Shown here one piece after another: positions 1 to 18,944 of a DNA stretch of 64,000 nt. This DNA comes from Enoplosus armatus (Eukaryota; Chordata; Actinopteri; Centrarchiformes; Enoplosidae), in NCBI RefSeq assembly GCF_043641665.1, contig NC_092192.1:15531158-15595157 (forward strand), written 5' to 3'. Position numbers and translations under genes: made by a program. Each line of letters opens with the position of its first letter. Position 1 is the stretch's first letter. The notes below the pieces were generated by a model that ran no database searches, was not told the DNA's origin, and saw nothing but the letters and a program-made list of their open reading frames with translations.

Positions 1-2448
1 ATTTTGCCCTCTTTGGTCCACTGGATCATTTCCTCAAGCCCATTGCGGGGCCTTTGGTTGGTCGACAGAGACAACTGATGAGCAAAGTCCACGTCCCATA
101 GAGTGGGCCGCACTGAAAATATATGACAGCAGCATTAAGGGCAGACGTCCTGATGAAGTTAAAACCAAAAGCTTTTGCAATGTGACATCAAAATTTGTTT
201 AGGAGAGACAGAGGCTGACTGCACGACAACATCTAAATTCCTTATTACCAACTGCTGATTCAACTCCATCTTCATCAGTAGTGGAGGAGAAGATGTTAAG
301 TCTTTTCCCTGAGAACAAGTTCCTCCTAAAAAATAAAACACACATTAAACAAACGGTCCATCTAAAAAACTATCCGAGTAAAGATGTGATGAAAGTATTT
401 ACCTTCTCCGAACGCCGTCCAGCTCAGCAGTGATTCCTCTGTCGTGTGTGTATCCCCGGCCGTCGTCATCAAACTGGATCTGGTTAGCCGGCCGGGCGCT
501 GTGGCGGTTGGGATTCTTTCCTACTTTCATGTCAGCGATAATTACTCTGAGAAAATATTGTTGGATTAATGTTTATTGCATGTGAAGGGGGACTTTTATT
601 TTCCATTATAGAGAGTGAAAAAGCAAAAAAACAACATTCATCCCATTAACATTCATAATACTGGAGACATATACGAGACACATACCCAAGGTTGTTCATG
701 TCCCCTTTCTTCTGAGCCTCAGTGATGGACTCGTGCTGCCTCAGCTGCCGGAGCAGCTCAGACTCGGCCTGGCTGCAGTTAGGCAGAGTGGAGGCAGCAG
801 CAGATGCAGCCGCAACTAGTTCAGGATCCAGTGTCTCACTAAAAAACACAGTGCAGAGAGGCAGAGAGTCAAGAGGATGAAGAAATATCATCTCAAGACT
901 AGGGTGTCAAGTAAGCAACGTGTTTACAGGCACAAACTAGTGACTGTGTGGTCATCTCATCACGCTGAGACAAAAGAAAACACGTCATTGCAAAGAAGAA
1001 AACTGAAAGAAACCTGCACATTAACAAAGCAATGCAACCTGATGAATAACCTCTCCCAGTTCCTCTCACCTCTGCGATGAAGCCTCCACTGTAGCCTTCT
1101 GAAACATACTGATGGTGCTCTCCATAGCTGCTGGCTTTGACTTGGGGGCAGACTCATAACTTTGCCTCACTTTCAAGTTTTTGAGCTTCCTCTTATTAGT
1201 TAATTCCACCTTCATGGCTCCAAGAAGGTCAAGGAGACTCTCTTTCCCACTCTTAGCTGCATCAGTCTTAACTTGTTTTGGCGCTGCTGCAACCTGTTCA
1301 GTTTTAACGTCCATCTGCTGGTGTGTGGTACTTCCATCATCCGTCTTTAACACTACTGACTCTTCACTTTGTTCTGCCATCTTGATGACTTTTTTGTCAT
1401 CTTCAGCTTTCTGTGTAACCAAAGTTGGAGTTTCTGTCAGGTCAGCCTCTTTATCTGCATTTGTTTTCTCATTTTGATTAGAGGAGGCAACGTTGTTTTT
1501 CTTTTCACATAGTCTGACTGAACTCGTGCTGAGGGCTTTGACTCCACCTCCATTTGCAACCCTACATCAAGAGCAAAACAGAGTTAATCATCATAGGGGT
1601 CTGAATCAGAAGGGATCACAAGAGTTTGAATAATCATTATATTATTACAATATTCAATACTAACACATGACAATTATTATTAGGGGTGGGCCATACTGTC
1701 ATAAAATAACATCATACTATTTTCTGGAGTTTCTGCAATATGATATTCTTCAGTCAAAAGAGTTGACTAAAGCAATATTCTGATCCTGTTTTAAATACCT
1801 CTTCTCCAACCAAAGTAGAAAAGCTGCTTTTTAACTTAAGTGATTACACTTCACCCAGTGAAATCTTGAGAAAAAATATAAAGTATGGTGCTGTCGAGTC
1901 ACAAGCTACAGTATATACATCACTCCATATAATAGTCTGTTAGCCAGTACATGGTGGGAAGTAGAGACCATGAATGAAACTGTAACAGTAATAACGATGT
2001 AGGATGTTTATCTTACGTAGATTCATAGGGTTTTATAGTTGTAACTGCATATACACGTTGCCGTGGAAACGACCTGTCGGTGATGCACCTGAACCGCTTG
2101 AAGAAATGTCAATCAAAATGTCCCGCCCCATCAGAGCAGGTTTAGTAAGCTAACGTTAACAGCTAGCTGTCCCTTCCTTCCACACCTTGTATTGAAAGAA
2201 GCTATTTCGAATGCACATGGTTGCCATGTGTACAAACGTTGTCCACTTTTCGACCACAAAAGTACATCTCTAAACCCAGTAAGTAGGTGACATTAATGTG
2301 TTTCATTATATATCCCGTCCAGTCGCAGCCAAACTCACCTGAAAACTGGAGTTGCAGCCTTGTCACATTTAGCTGGCAACACACACGACTCATACACACA
2401 GACTGAGTTTCGAGCCGTGCACACAGTCCGGAATAAAAACCTATACAT
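1..2448 (-). CDS. mrps31: mitochondrial ribosomal protein S31 (3' end cut by window edge)
   Basis: Component of the small subunit of the mitochondrial ribosome. Coding exons, in transcript order: 2448-2339, 1561-1070, 838-686, 546-403, 325-249 and 112-1. Phase is consistent at every GT-AG junction, giving about 362 residues before the window edge. Seen: a short basic, Arg/Cys-rich start ([10 protein letters not shown]) fitting a mitochondrial targeting peptide; a low-complexity acidic/Lys middle; then family blocks [44 protein letters not shown] and [10 protein letters not shown] followed by [11 protein letters not shown]. These match vertebrate MRPS31 in order. Human MRPS31 has 395 residues, so the conserved C-terminal helix region lies outside the window. 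The start ATG is the only one opening the first exon in the phase needed by exon 2. The gene is head-to-head with taf6. Confidence 0.93.
1562..2338 (-). other. mrps31: mrps31 intron 1
   Basis: Largest mrps31 intron in the window, bounded by GTGAG at the donor and TGTAG at the acceptor on the minus strand. It is AT-rich. I see no open exon or recognisable repeat in it. Confidence 0.8.
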
Positions 2449-2728
2449 GATTGCTTCTTGCAATGCCCTTCCACGCTCCTGACATTTGTGGCCGTTGCCA
2501 CTAAATAAAGTCACCCCCGTAAACTCGAGGACAACATTGGTTCCGGACCAAGAATTATTGATGTTGGATGGTAAGTTACTCTCCGTATTTAATTTAGTTA
2601 TAGTGCGATTTGTTAAATTAAATTAAATGGTACTGGTTATTTTTCTATTAAAAACATTTACTTAATTGATTTGTAATAAGTTACATTTCGATAAACGGCA
2701 AATGTATCTGTAAGGTCCTCAGTTATAG

Positions 2729-2767
2729 TCTCGCGATAGCACAACCGGAACGTGACTCAAAATGGCG
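2729..2767 (+). promoter_or_regulatory. TCTCGCGA / ETS / YY1-like promoter cluster for taf6
   Basis: TCTCGCGA (2729-2736) matches 8 bases of the vertebrate TCTCGCGAGA promoter palindrome bound by BANP. CCGGAA (2745-2750) is an ETS core. AAAATGGCG (2759-2767) resembles the YY1 motif that typically sits at or just after a transcription start. Their order and spacing over 40 bp fit a TATA-less housekeeping promoter directed towards taf6. Factor occupancy is inference. Confidence 0.5.
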
Positions 2768-3559
2768 ATGGAATACAAGCGCTAATTCACCAACGGAGGT
2801 CCCGGCTGCAATCCGTGAATTAGTTAGTTATTTATGTCAAGAGATGGATATTCACAGAGAAGAATTAGCTTTGCGAAATAATTATTGTTACAAATCTCAA
2901 CATTGACGTTTTTTATTCGTATAAGTTCCTGCTTAAACTCAGAAAGGCGAGGGCAACTTCACACAGGTAAAAACGTCAACGGAAGCTAAGTTACTAGCAT
3001 GCAAGCTAACATACACCAAATTTAGCTCACTGTAAGTTAATATAAAAGAAATATGCAGCCGTTAAGTGGCTTGAAATTAACGCTGTTTTTATTTTGCTAT
3101 GAAGTTGTTGCATTTGACTCAAGATACTTTTGGTGTGGCTTCTGTGGTGTATGTAGCTAGTTGGTTGTCATTCCGTCAGAGTGGTTAACCCGCTCTCTGT
3201 GGAGCTCAGTGTGTTTGTTTACACATATGAAGTACAAGAAACCCTTTTAAAGTGAATTAATCCTTTGGTCTTTTTCATATTACATGACGTTACAACATTG
3301 GATCTGAGTGGTCGTGATCAGGATTGTCTATACTGATAACAGAAAAGACTTCTTATGGTCAATCCCTAGAAATTGATCTATATTAAGAGCATATATCGTA
3401 ACGTTAAGTATCCCCTTCTAGTCGAGTTTTAATTAATTTTCTGTAGAAATTACCGCCTTCCGTCTATGTGGATATATGTGTGCACTTCTGGACACCCCTA
3501 CTCTTTTTCGCAAAATTGCATGTCAAGTTGCATGAGAAAAATTAACTGCACTTTTAAAG

Positions 3560-4150
3560 TTCAATAACAAATATATTTGTATACACCAATTATATTGATG
3601 TCTGGACTTGTCTGCTCCAAGACATTTTTTTAAACCATTCTGGTATACCTTTTGCTTTATGTTTGCGGTTGTTTTCCTGTTGCATTTATTTTTACCATAT
3701 TCCTGCATGTCTTCTAGGGTGTGTTGGAGAGAATTATCTCACAGCAAGATGATGTTACCGCCATAGTGGGGATATTATGTTTTGCTGATGTGCTGGCTGT
3801 TTTCTACGCCAAATATGATGGCTAAAGGTGTAATTTTGGTCTCATTAGACCATACAACCTTCTTGCGCTTTGTGTATTTGAGTTTCCTACATGCCCCAAA
3901 CACTAGCAGAGATGTTATGTAAGGCTTTTTCAAAATGGACTTTCTTATTGTCGTCGTCCCTTAAAGCAGCGAAACGCCTAGGCAGTAGTTATTTCCTATC
4001 TCAGCCATAGAAACCTGCTCCTTCAGTGATATGATTGGCCTCTTTAGTGGCGTTCCATCAGTAGTGCACTTCATAAATGAACACTAAGTTTTTTGCGATG
4101 GTCTGCTCTAGGTGTACCTGTGTCATATTGTTGAAAAATATCTAAATGAT
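3560..4150 (-). mobile_element. decayed Tc1/mariner-like transposase relic
   Basis: On the minus strand, about 3693-3610 reads HKAKGIPEWFKKM after a run resembling the QQDNNPKH box (QQENNRKH). This is the block around the second catalytic Asp of Tc1-type transposases. Sequence further along (3740-4140) resembles the rest of the transposase gene of common fish Tc1-like elements but is broken by stops and indels. No intact terminal inverted repeats were identified, so the limits are approximate. It lies in the region upstream of the taf6 coding start, probably in a 5' intron. Confidence 0.6.
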
Positions 4151-4443
4151 GGACTGCAATAAGACATGCTCTTTCCTATATTTACATCGGGGGAAAGGGA
4201 CTGATGACACACTGCAAATGTACTTTCAGCTGAATTATGTCTACAGAAGTAGACTATGGGCTGTATAAAATGTTAGCTGAATATGTCAAGATGTTGTGAT
4301 CGTCACTTCAGACCCTTGAGTGTCTATTATTGGCAGTGAACCAGTCACATTTTGTAGACGTGAAAAATTATATACCCCAAAAATTAAGGCTGCGTGAGTA
4401 CATGTGAGAGGTGATATTCACAGACTTGTGTGCTTTGTCAGCC

Positions 4444-8654
<4,211 letters not shown>

Positions 8655-8909
8655 GACTTGTATAGGTAGTGGAGATTTTTACCATGTTGGTGCAGCTGAA
8701 CACACAAGGAGGTTTGTTTGATCTGAACTTAAAGGAGTAAACTCTGAAGTGGTATGAAGGGGAATATCTGAACTCTTGACTGATAAAGAGCAAATGAGAC
8801 CAGACATTGTAAATATGTTAATGCCCAATGAAAAATGAGGTCCATCTGTGAGATCTGTAATGTTTCAGCTTATATTCTAATTGATTTCATGTTCTTTTTT
8901 TTACTCTAA

Positions 8910-8915
8910 AATAAA
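8910..8915 (+). terminator. taf6 polyadenylation signal AATAAA
   Basis: Canonical AATAAA 256 bases after the taf6 stop, followed by a T-rich stretch. It is the first such hexamer downstream. Confidence 0.6.
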
Positions 8916-10308
8916 TCAGATTTTGTATGAAATCCTCTATCTGGATGTGTTTTTTTCTATATATAGTTATAGTTATAATTTTAAAGAAAATAATTATTTT
9001 GTGCAGTTTGCCATCATCAAATGTCCGTTTATGAAGTGTTGTCAACACAAAATATCTGAACACCAAAATATTTTAAATGCCTGCTCAAACAAACAGTTAG
9101 TGTTAGTGTCATCACTAATCACAAGGCAGTTTAAACCCCATGAGTGGTGTAAACGTTAGCAAGAACAACAACAAAAAAACAAAAATACTATAACGGGCGT
9201 CCTGTCCAATACTACAGTGTAAAAATACTCCATTACAATTAAAGGTCCTTCATTAAAAATATTGCTGAAATTACATTAATATTATCATAATGTTTACATG
9301 TGTTGTGAAGTGAGTGAAAATTAACTAGTAACTGTGGCTGTTAGATAAACGTGGTGGAGTAAAAAGTATAAAGAAATATAAAGTAGCATAAAATTAAAAA
9401 AGTACTTTGTGTCAGCCGGGTGGCCAGAGGTCCAGAAGTGAAGAGGTTGAGAAACAGAAGTTTTCAAAGTGAGAAATGCAAAGATAAACATGAGTAAACA
9501 ACAACTCCCACAGAGCATTGCGGCAAGAAACCTCAAATCCGCGTGCTGATAGGCCAAAAGTAAAAGTTGGTTGTAGTTGAACTCGTTGTAGTGATTGACA
9601 CAGACTGTACAGTAGCTGTGATCATCACTAGAGCCATAGGATGACAGAGCTTTGACTGTTGCTGTCGGTTGTTATGATTATGGCTGTGACACATTAGATT
9701 ATTTGGGTGTAACACTAACTAACACTGTGTTGGGATCACATCTGTCGTATATGATCAAGTTCAAATTCCGTTTGTCTTAATATAGAAGCTTTCTTGGCTA
9801 ATGATGATGACGACGACAGTAAAGACTAGTTACAGTACAGAAACCACAGCCATATCCAGATCATCACAGATTTAAATGCAGCCGTAGTCCGAGAAACAGC
9901 CAGATCCACAGCCGCAGCTTCATCCAGCACAGCCAGGCGGAGCAGCTGCAGCAGCCAGTGGCTGTTTGCTGTCGGAGCTCGGCTTTGTGAAAGACGTAAT
10001 GAGCAATAAATGCAGAATGTAAAGTGTCGCATCATCTCTCCTTTCTGTAGTATCTGCAGAGTGTTTCCCTAAACTGGCAGTGTATCATAGCTGGACTGGA
10101 CCTGTTGTCAGGGGGAACGCAAAACTTAATGCTGGGGAAGCGCAAAAGTAGTCCTCAAACATTTCGCCGTGACCCTCACGGGGCTCCGTAATTTCCTGCG
10201 TGTTCGGTGCGTGCAACCAAACGCGGTAGAGATTTGTAATCATTAGACTTCTCTGAGGAAGAAGACAGTCTGTGGTGGATGACACCTGTCTTTGTTGCTG
10301 CCGCAGAC
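8916..10308. other. taf6-sat2 intergenic region
   Basis: AT-rich spacer between two genes on the same strand. A repeat-like fragment at about 9195-9370 carries TGTAAAAATACTCCATTACAA, typical of a common teleost dispersed repeat. The last few hundred bases (9840-10300) are more GC-rich and should include the sat2 promoter and 5' UTR. I see no coding exon. Confidence 0.5.
9195..9370. repeat. fragment of a dispersed teleost repeat
   Basis: Contains the phrase AGTGTAAAAATACTCCATTA followed by AAAGGTCCTTCATT, which recurs in many fish introns as part of the same family as the ACTTAAGTACA-type repeat in sat2 intron 2. The limits are approximate and the class is not assigned. Confidence 0.4.
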
Positions 10309-12775
<2,467 letters not shown>

Positions 12776-12926
12776 AAGTTTGCCAAGGAAAATATGTTGC
12801 TGTGATAAAATGTGGCTTAGATTTGAAATACTCTAATTTCATTAAAGCACCTTTGACATTCCTTCATAGTGCAGAGTGCGAATTCAGTTTGCAGTCATCA
12901 TTTCCTAAAACTGTTTGCATCTTGTA

Positions 12927-12932
12927 AATAAA
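12927..12932 (+). terminator. sat2 polyadenylation signal AATAAA
   Basis: Canonical hexamer 152 bases after the sat2 stop codon, the closest one downstream. Confidence 0.65.
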
Positions 12933-14611
12933 CATTTGTGAATGTATAAAGAAACAAAATATTGTCTTTATCAGGGAATTAGACATAGTCCATCCCTGAG
13001 ATGCTCTGAATCTTTGTAGGATCTGGTGATGCTGTCTAAAGACTTTGGTTTCCCAGCAGCACTATGTGATGAATAAAGCCAAACCCAGATGTGACACCAC
13101 ATCATTTCAGTAGGTGGCATAATAATTCAGCATGATCTGTTCTCTGATACCAAAGACAATCTACATAAAAATGCTAAGTCAAAGCTGCTTGGGTTAAAGG
13201 AGTCAAAGGAGAGAATGATCTGCAAAACTCCTTTATTTGAACATGTCAACTTTTTTTTTTTAATAATATTAATAATATAACTGCTGAACAGCTCTATTTA
13301 TCACTCTATGTTGAAAATCATAACCTGTCATTAACATTCTCATGGTTTAGTGCAACCAGTCACTGAAAATGATATTTATTTGTGTATAAAACATATGAAA
13401 ATCCACAGGAACACATGTAAAATCACCGACCATAAAACTGTGACATTACATTTAAAATACACATATGTGCCAAAAAAGACTAAAATGCCCAAAAGCTGTT
13501 TACATTTGTTTTAACCCTTTTACTCAAGTGTTCTGGTACAGAGGTGAGAGTCAGAATGAAAGACACTGGGTGAAACCCCTGTTGTACTTATATATACTGG
13601 ACCAGTGTGTAATCACTGTACACCAGCTATATTACTGATTACAATTGCATGTTAAAATTACAAATTTCCTTTACGACTCTTGTTCAGTCAAAACTCACAG
13701 ATTTACTCCTTATTACAGACAGATTATTTATCAAGGAGATTTCAGAAATTTCTGGAGTAGCCATCTAAAGAGAGCTTAAACAAAGGAAGGGGTGCAACTT
13801 GCATCTTTCTCGACCAGAAAACCAGAGGCATATGTGAGGATACAACGAAGTACAACGAATAATTACACACAGTATACAGTTACAGTGATCTGAGGATTAA
13901 ATATTTCTGATTTTTGATGTGTTTCTAGTTCTAGTTAGAATAAAAGAAAGTAATAAACAGGAGGTTTTTGTAAATCTTAAAACCTTTAAAATAATGTTGT
14001 CAGAGGTCAGAGGATCAGATTTTTCACGGCATATTCAGTCACTTTCATGCAACTCTTTTCTTACAATCCAGTCATTCTGTAGAAACCATTAAAATAAAGG
14101 AAAGGAAAAGTAATTAGGTGTAAAAGTTTAGTTATTGAAGGCTGTTGAGACAGAAATGGTCCTACATTGGGGTTTCCACCACATTCTGGACATGTTAAAT
14201 GTGAGTATGTAATATGTTTATTGTATTCTTTTGGCTGATTCTAAATTATAGCAGTGATCAACACTGTTACAATGACTTTCCATTTGCGCTGTCACAGTTT
14301 TTATTATGTTGCAGTTTCTCTTGATAAGCCCACAGCAAGTTAGTAAGGTACATATATGCTGGAGTACTTTCCAAAGTACTTCAACAAATTCATACACAGC
14401 AAATATATGTCACAAAAAGGTTTAGACTGGATAAAGCCCATAAATCCCTAAATCAAATTAAGGTTACTGCTCTTAAACTACTATACAGTGATCGTGAGTG
14501 TGTGGTATGTTTCCATTGTGAATGCTGCCCTCTCATAGCGCATTCAGAATAATAAACACTGTTCTTTTTCTCTTAAAACCCAGCCGGCTTTCCCTCCTAC
14601 ACAATCACCTC
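12933..14611. other. convergent sat2/cldn15 spacer, mostly cldn15 3' UTR
   Basis: No coding exon is visible. AATAAA on the minus strand (plus-strand TTTATT, 13232-13237) lies 1.4 kb after the claudin stop and could end a long cldn15 3' UTR, leaving only about 300 bases between the two transcripts. Confidence 0.4.
13232..13237 (-). terminator. possible cldn15 polyadenylation signal
   Basis: AATAAA on the minus strand, about 1.4 kb downstream of the claudin stop. Other hexamers nearer the stop could be used instead. Confidence 0.3.
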
Positions 14612-17312
14612 TCAGACGTACGCATTACGTCCATAGTTGATCGGGACGGACTGAGACGTTGCCACAGTCGATAGCACGTGTCCTCTGGAGGATGGTTGGT
14701 ATGGATATGGTCTAACACACAAAAGACATGTTTTAGTTTGGAGAATATACCCAGTGGATTAATATTAAACTCTTCAACAACAGATACTCACATTTTATCA
14801 TTGGGTGTTTTGACTTGGCAAGCACACATCAGGCATGAACCTCCACAAATGGCAAGTATGGCTGAAGACCAGCCGATATACAAGCCCTCTCCAATCTCAT
14901 ACCTGTGACACAGTAACATTTAACAAGTAGTTTCCAACGAGTCAACAACATAGCTTGATGCCATTCAGCCGTCGTTCCACTTCTTCTGAATACTGATGTA
15001 GGTTGTATGAACTTACTTTGTCCCTGGATAAAACTGGTCAAAGAACTGCTGTGTGATGTTGGCTGCATACCAAGACACAGCAATCATGGTGCAAATCCCT
15101 ACAAAACACAAAACACTGTTTACTTTAGACAAGTGGGATGTTTTTTTCAGTGCAAACAACACACACAGTTACAAGATAAGATAAGATGAACAAGGTTGGA
15201 GTTTTTAGATAGTCAAGTGATCACCATGGTAGGAGTGAAACTGAATATCAGTGCCAATAGCACTAAAATCATTTCATGTAATATTATAAGAACTGTGTAA
15301 ATCAAGTTTGTTGCAACTCCTTGATAACCACTCTACAAGTTATATCTTCAAAGATTATGATTACTGTGTAAATAAAATTAAAAAAAATATAGTAGTAATA
15401 TCTAAAAGCCTTTTTCTTTTATGTAGTGTGACCTATTCTCACAATCCAATTACCTTTTGGTCGTGGCAGGCTTTTGTGCATCAGCAGGTTTGTTAGACTA
15501 AGGATAACCTTTTGAACTGGTGACCCATTTTCTGATAGCTTGTCTACAAAGATTGGAGTACTAGACATGCTTTACCTTCCTGTGTGTTCTGTGTTAACAT
15601 GACTTCTAATGTTTTCAGCCATTTTCTGAAGTTATTTTGAAGTACCATAAACACAGGTACCTTTCTTCATGAAGCACAACATATTTGAAGTGTTGTTTTT
15701 TTGTTACATGGACATTACATCCATCCCTAAGTCTTTACCCTGTAGTAAGAAGAACACTCCTCCAATTGCAGCGATCCTCCCCTTCAGGACGTAGTTCTCT
15801 CCTCCTATATTTGAGCACTTCATCCCAACGAGAGTAGCCACGAGCCCAAACGTCCCAAACACGATGGCAGCAATCATGAGTGCCCGGGAGGCCTGAATGT
15901 ACCCTGTGTGCAAAAAATACAACAATATGTTCATTTCTAATAACAGGTGTTCCATATACACATAAATCAAAGTATCTGCAATATAAGCAATGAAACAAAT
16001 CAAATGCATAGTTGCATCATATTGTGTAAAAAATGTATTCTTTACAGAGACGGTGTTCATACAAGAAGACAAGGTGTGAGCCCCCTACAGGCTCACTGAT
16101 AGTAACCCTGGTTCTATGAGCACATGCAGAGCCCTCTAACAGGCTCTATTGGCATGGTTAGAAGGCAAAGCCTGTACAAAAAACATACCAAAAATAATTT
16201 CCTCAATCTATCCAAACATTCAGAAGTTTCCAACAGATAAAATATAATCATAGTTGTAAACACCTCGGTAGTTTCAGTGAGAGAACTGGCCGAAGGCAAG
16301 CCCACAGGTTTGATACCTGATTAATGCAACAACCTTTTCAACCCCCATCTTAACAAAAACAGAAATAGATATGAATGTGTGAACTGGACAGTATGTTTGT
16401 GCCTGTGATGAGATGAGGGCCTGACAAAAAATGTACCTCGAGACTAGGGCTGAACAAACAGTTTCATGTGTTTCATGTTTGGTAAATGTTGACATTTATT
16501 TAAAATGATACCTAAACAGGTAATTTCAGTAGTTAACAGACTTAAAAAATGGAATTAATATTAGTTCTTAGAAATCAGTTTTTATTATTTTCTGAGTATC
16601 TATTTGTCTGGGTTCACTGTGGTTGTGCTTGCTTATCCTCTCTCATCTCTTCCTATCTTATATTACCCCTCTTTACTACAGATTACAGCCAGTACAGTAG
16701 AACGCTCCTGATAGGCCTCTAAAGGTAAACTAAGGTCTCGTCTTAGTTTCAAGGAAAACAATGGCAAATAACAACAGCTGTTTCTCCCCTGTTCGGTTTG
16801 ATCCAGTGGCAGAAGATTCAGCTGAAGTCAATGTGAATCTTTTAGGGTTTTATTTCACATAATACTGTCACTTTACACATTGGAGTTGAACTACAATGTA
16901 TTTTTTGTGTGTGCTCTGTTATAAAAGCTATTTTACCCTGCTCAACATTTACACTAAGTTGCTTGAAGAGTAAAGTCTTTCTTGTTTGCTACGTCACCAT
17001 CTTCAAAATTTGATTCCTTGAGTGGGTAGACTAGTGTTTAAGCCTGATAAGTAGTCGTCAATACTAATAAAACAATTTCTGTGTTGGCCACATACCATTA
17101 AGTGCAAGCAAGGATGGAAAGTCCCGGCAGTTGTGAACTCCTGTAGAGTCAGTTGCACAGGACATCCATAGGTTTTCATAGATGGTTGATGTGGTGATAA
17201 CATTACCGTCCACTGAAGAGACCTTCCAGTATCGATTTGGAAGGGCAACCCCAACCATCAGCCAGCCCAGAAACCCCAGGAAGAAGGCAAAAGCTTCCAC
17301 TACCGCATTCAT
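14612..17312 (-). CDS. cldn15: claudin-15-like tight-junction protein (exon 1A form)
   Basis: Four-pass tight-junction protein; claudin-15 forms a cation-selective paracellular pore, mainly in gut. Exons: 17312-17096 (1A), 15903-15739, 15098-15017, 14902-14792 and 14711-14612, in phase, giving 224 residues. Seen: TM1 (residues about 7-25); first loop with the claudin signature W29...W49-x2-C52...C62; acidic E46, D55 and D64 at the positions that line the claudin-15 pore; later TM segments ([59 protein letters not shown]). The end is YGRNAYV, the PDZ-binding C-terminus shared with CLDN15. A second first exon lies upstream and joins in the same phase. It could also be called cldn15a or cldn15b; paralogue identity is not resolved. 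Confidence 0.93.
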
Positions 17313-18944
17313 ATTTCCTTGTTTCTTCTGTCCAACCCGTTATCCGAGTTATCCGGTGAGAGAAACACTTTGTACAAACTATATTGACTATATTATATTA
17401 TATTGACGCTCCAAGCTATCTTCCTGCACAAACGTGTGGATTTGTTGGCCCCAGAGTCTCAGTGTGCCAGACCAATTCCCATCAACCCCCGAGCTAAGAT
17501 GCTACAGAAAACTGCAAATCAATGATTCATTCAAAATAGCCCACTCATGATTTCCCCTATTATTCTCAGCTCTATTGAATCTTTTCAAAGACTCTGTTTG
17601 CCCAACTTAAGCCCTTTAAACCTGCCTACTAACGTCTATAGATTTCAAGCTATTTGTCACCTTTTGACGTTTGCTTTGAACACTGTGTCAACAATATCAA
17701 ACCGTTATTGATGGGATTCAACTCAGGTTTTGGCTCCTCACTTCAACCCCGACCCCCCCACCTTGTGTCCGAGGGATGATGGGAAAGTTCGCAGCATTGA
17801 GGGCCGAGGGTGCATCAATACATACTGACCCGCAGATGACCAGGTCTGCTGCCCCTCAGATAAACCTGTTTGCTTGTCTGACAGATGAGCCCCAAAGGCT
17901 TGTCTTCATTAGTTTAAAAAATGTAGTGTGATTCGTTATCGGGCCTTTATCGTCATGGTGATGAAGTACCACTGCAGCCTTTTGGTCACACTTACAATTT
18001 TACTCTTTTCCCAAATTGTTTAAATCTAAACACAAGAGCTAAGAACCGTTTGACTCAACTGCTTTAAGTCAATGTTGACATAGAGACATAGACAAAAAAA
18101 GACATAGCTTTAGTGGTTTTGTACTGGATTACATCATATTTGTAGGAGTACACAGTCTCAACAAGAATTAAGTACCATTTCACAAGAACAGCTTGACTTA
18201 ACTGCTTATTAAATACAGTATGCAATTACCACATGTAAAATGGCAGTGCTCAATAGACACAATTAAAGACACAGTGGAAAAAGAAGCACCTGTACAACGT
18301 AATGATAATCTTATAGCCCTGCTGATTGTAAATAAGGTTTATGAGGCTATTTCTTTTTATTGAGAATGTGTACACCTAAAATATAATGTAATCCAGTACA
18401 ATCTATGTCTTTAGAAATGTCCATAAAGTATATTTGAACTCCTCTTATACAACAATAAACTTTACAAGCTTCACACGCTTCACACACAACCGAGCTGTTG
18501 GATTGAATTGCACAGCTTTATGTCAAACCCCTGTAGATTACAGCACACATATTGCATTACATATGTATATTATATTTCTACTTGTTAAGAATAAGCTGTT
18601 GATTCTGTTACGTATAGATCATAAGAATTTGGACTCTCTAAGAAGAAACGTACGTGCCTCAATAAAAAAATATAAAGCCGCATTTCTATCAGTTAGACGT
18701 TGTAGATTAGAAAATGCATAGTCAGCTATTACATAAAGCTTAATCATCAGAAAAAAACTGAAAGCATAAATTATAGAGTGAAAAATACTAATAGAAGCCC
18801 AGACAATTTGTCATTAATTACCAGTAACAGTCACATTTACATTTTTGTAACAGCAGATAAAAATTAAGTGACTTTTCTTGGATCTTGTAATGTATAGCTT
18901 TATGATCATAAATAGGCTATTATACAATCACTACTTTTACTTAC
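17313..18944. other. region between claudin first exons 1A and 1B
   Basis: 1.6 kb holding the presumed exon 1A promoter. The only claudin-like coding sequence is at its two borders; I looked for, and did not see, a [15 protein letters not shown] exon 2 or later exons. Confidence 0.5.

Larger units (their letters stand above)
2449..4443. other. mrps31-taf6 divergent intergenic region
   Basis: Two kilobases between the two start codons. The mrps31-proximal half holds promoter-type motifs: TTCCGG at 2541, TCTCGCGA at 2729, CCGGAA at 2745 and AAAATGGCG at 2759. The taf6 coding start lies 1.7 kb further on, so a noncoding taf6 first exon near 2760-2966, ending at a possible donor (CACAG then GTAAAA), is likely by inference. 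The rest contains a decayed Tc1-like transposon at about 3560-4150. Confidence 0.6.
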
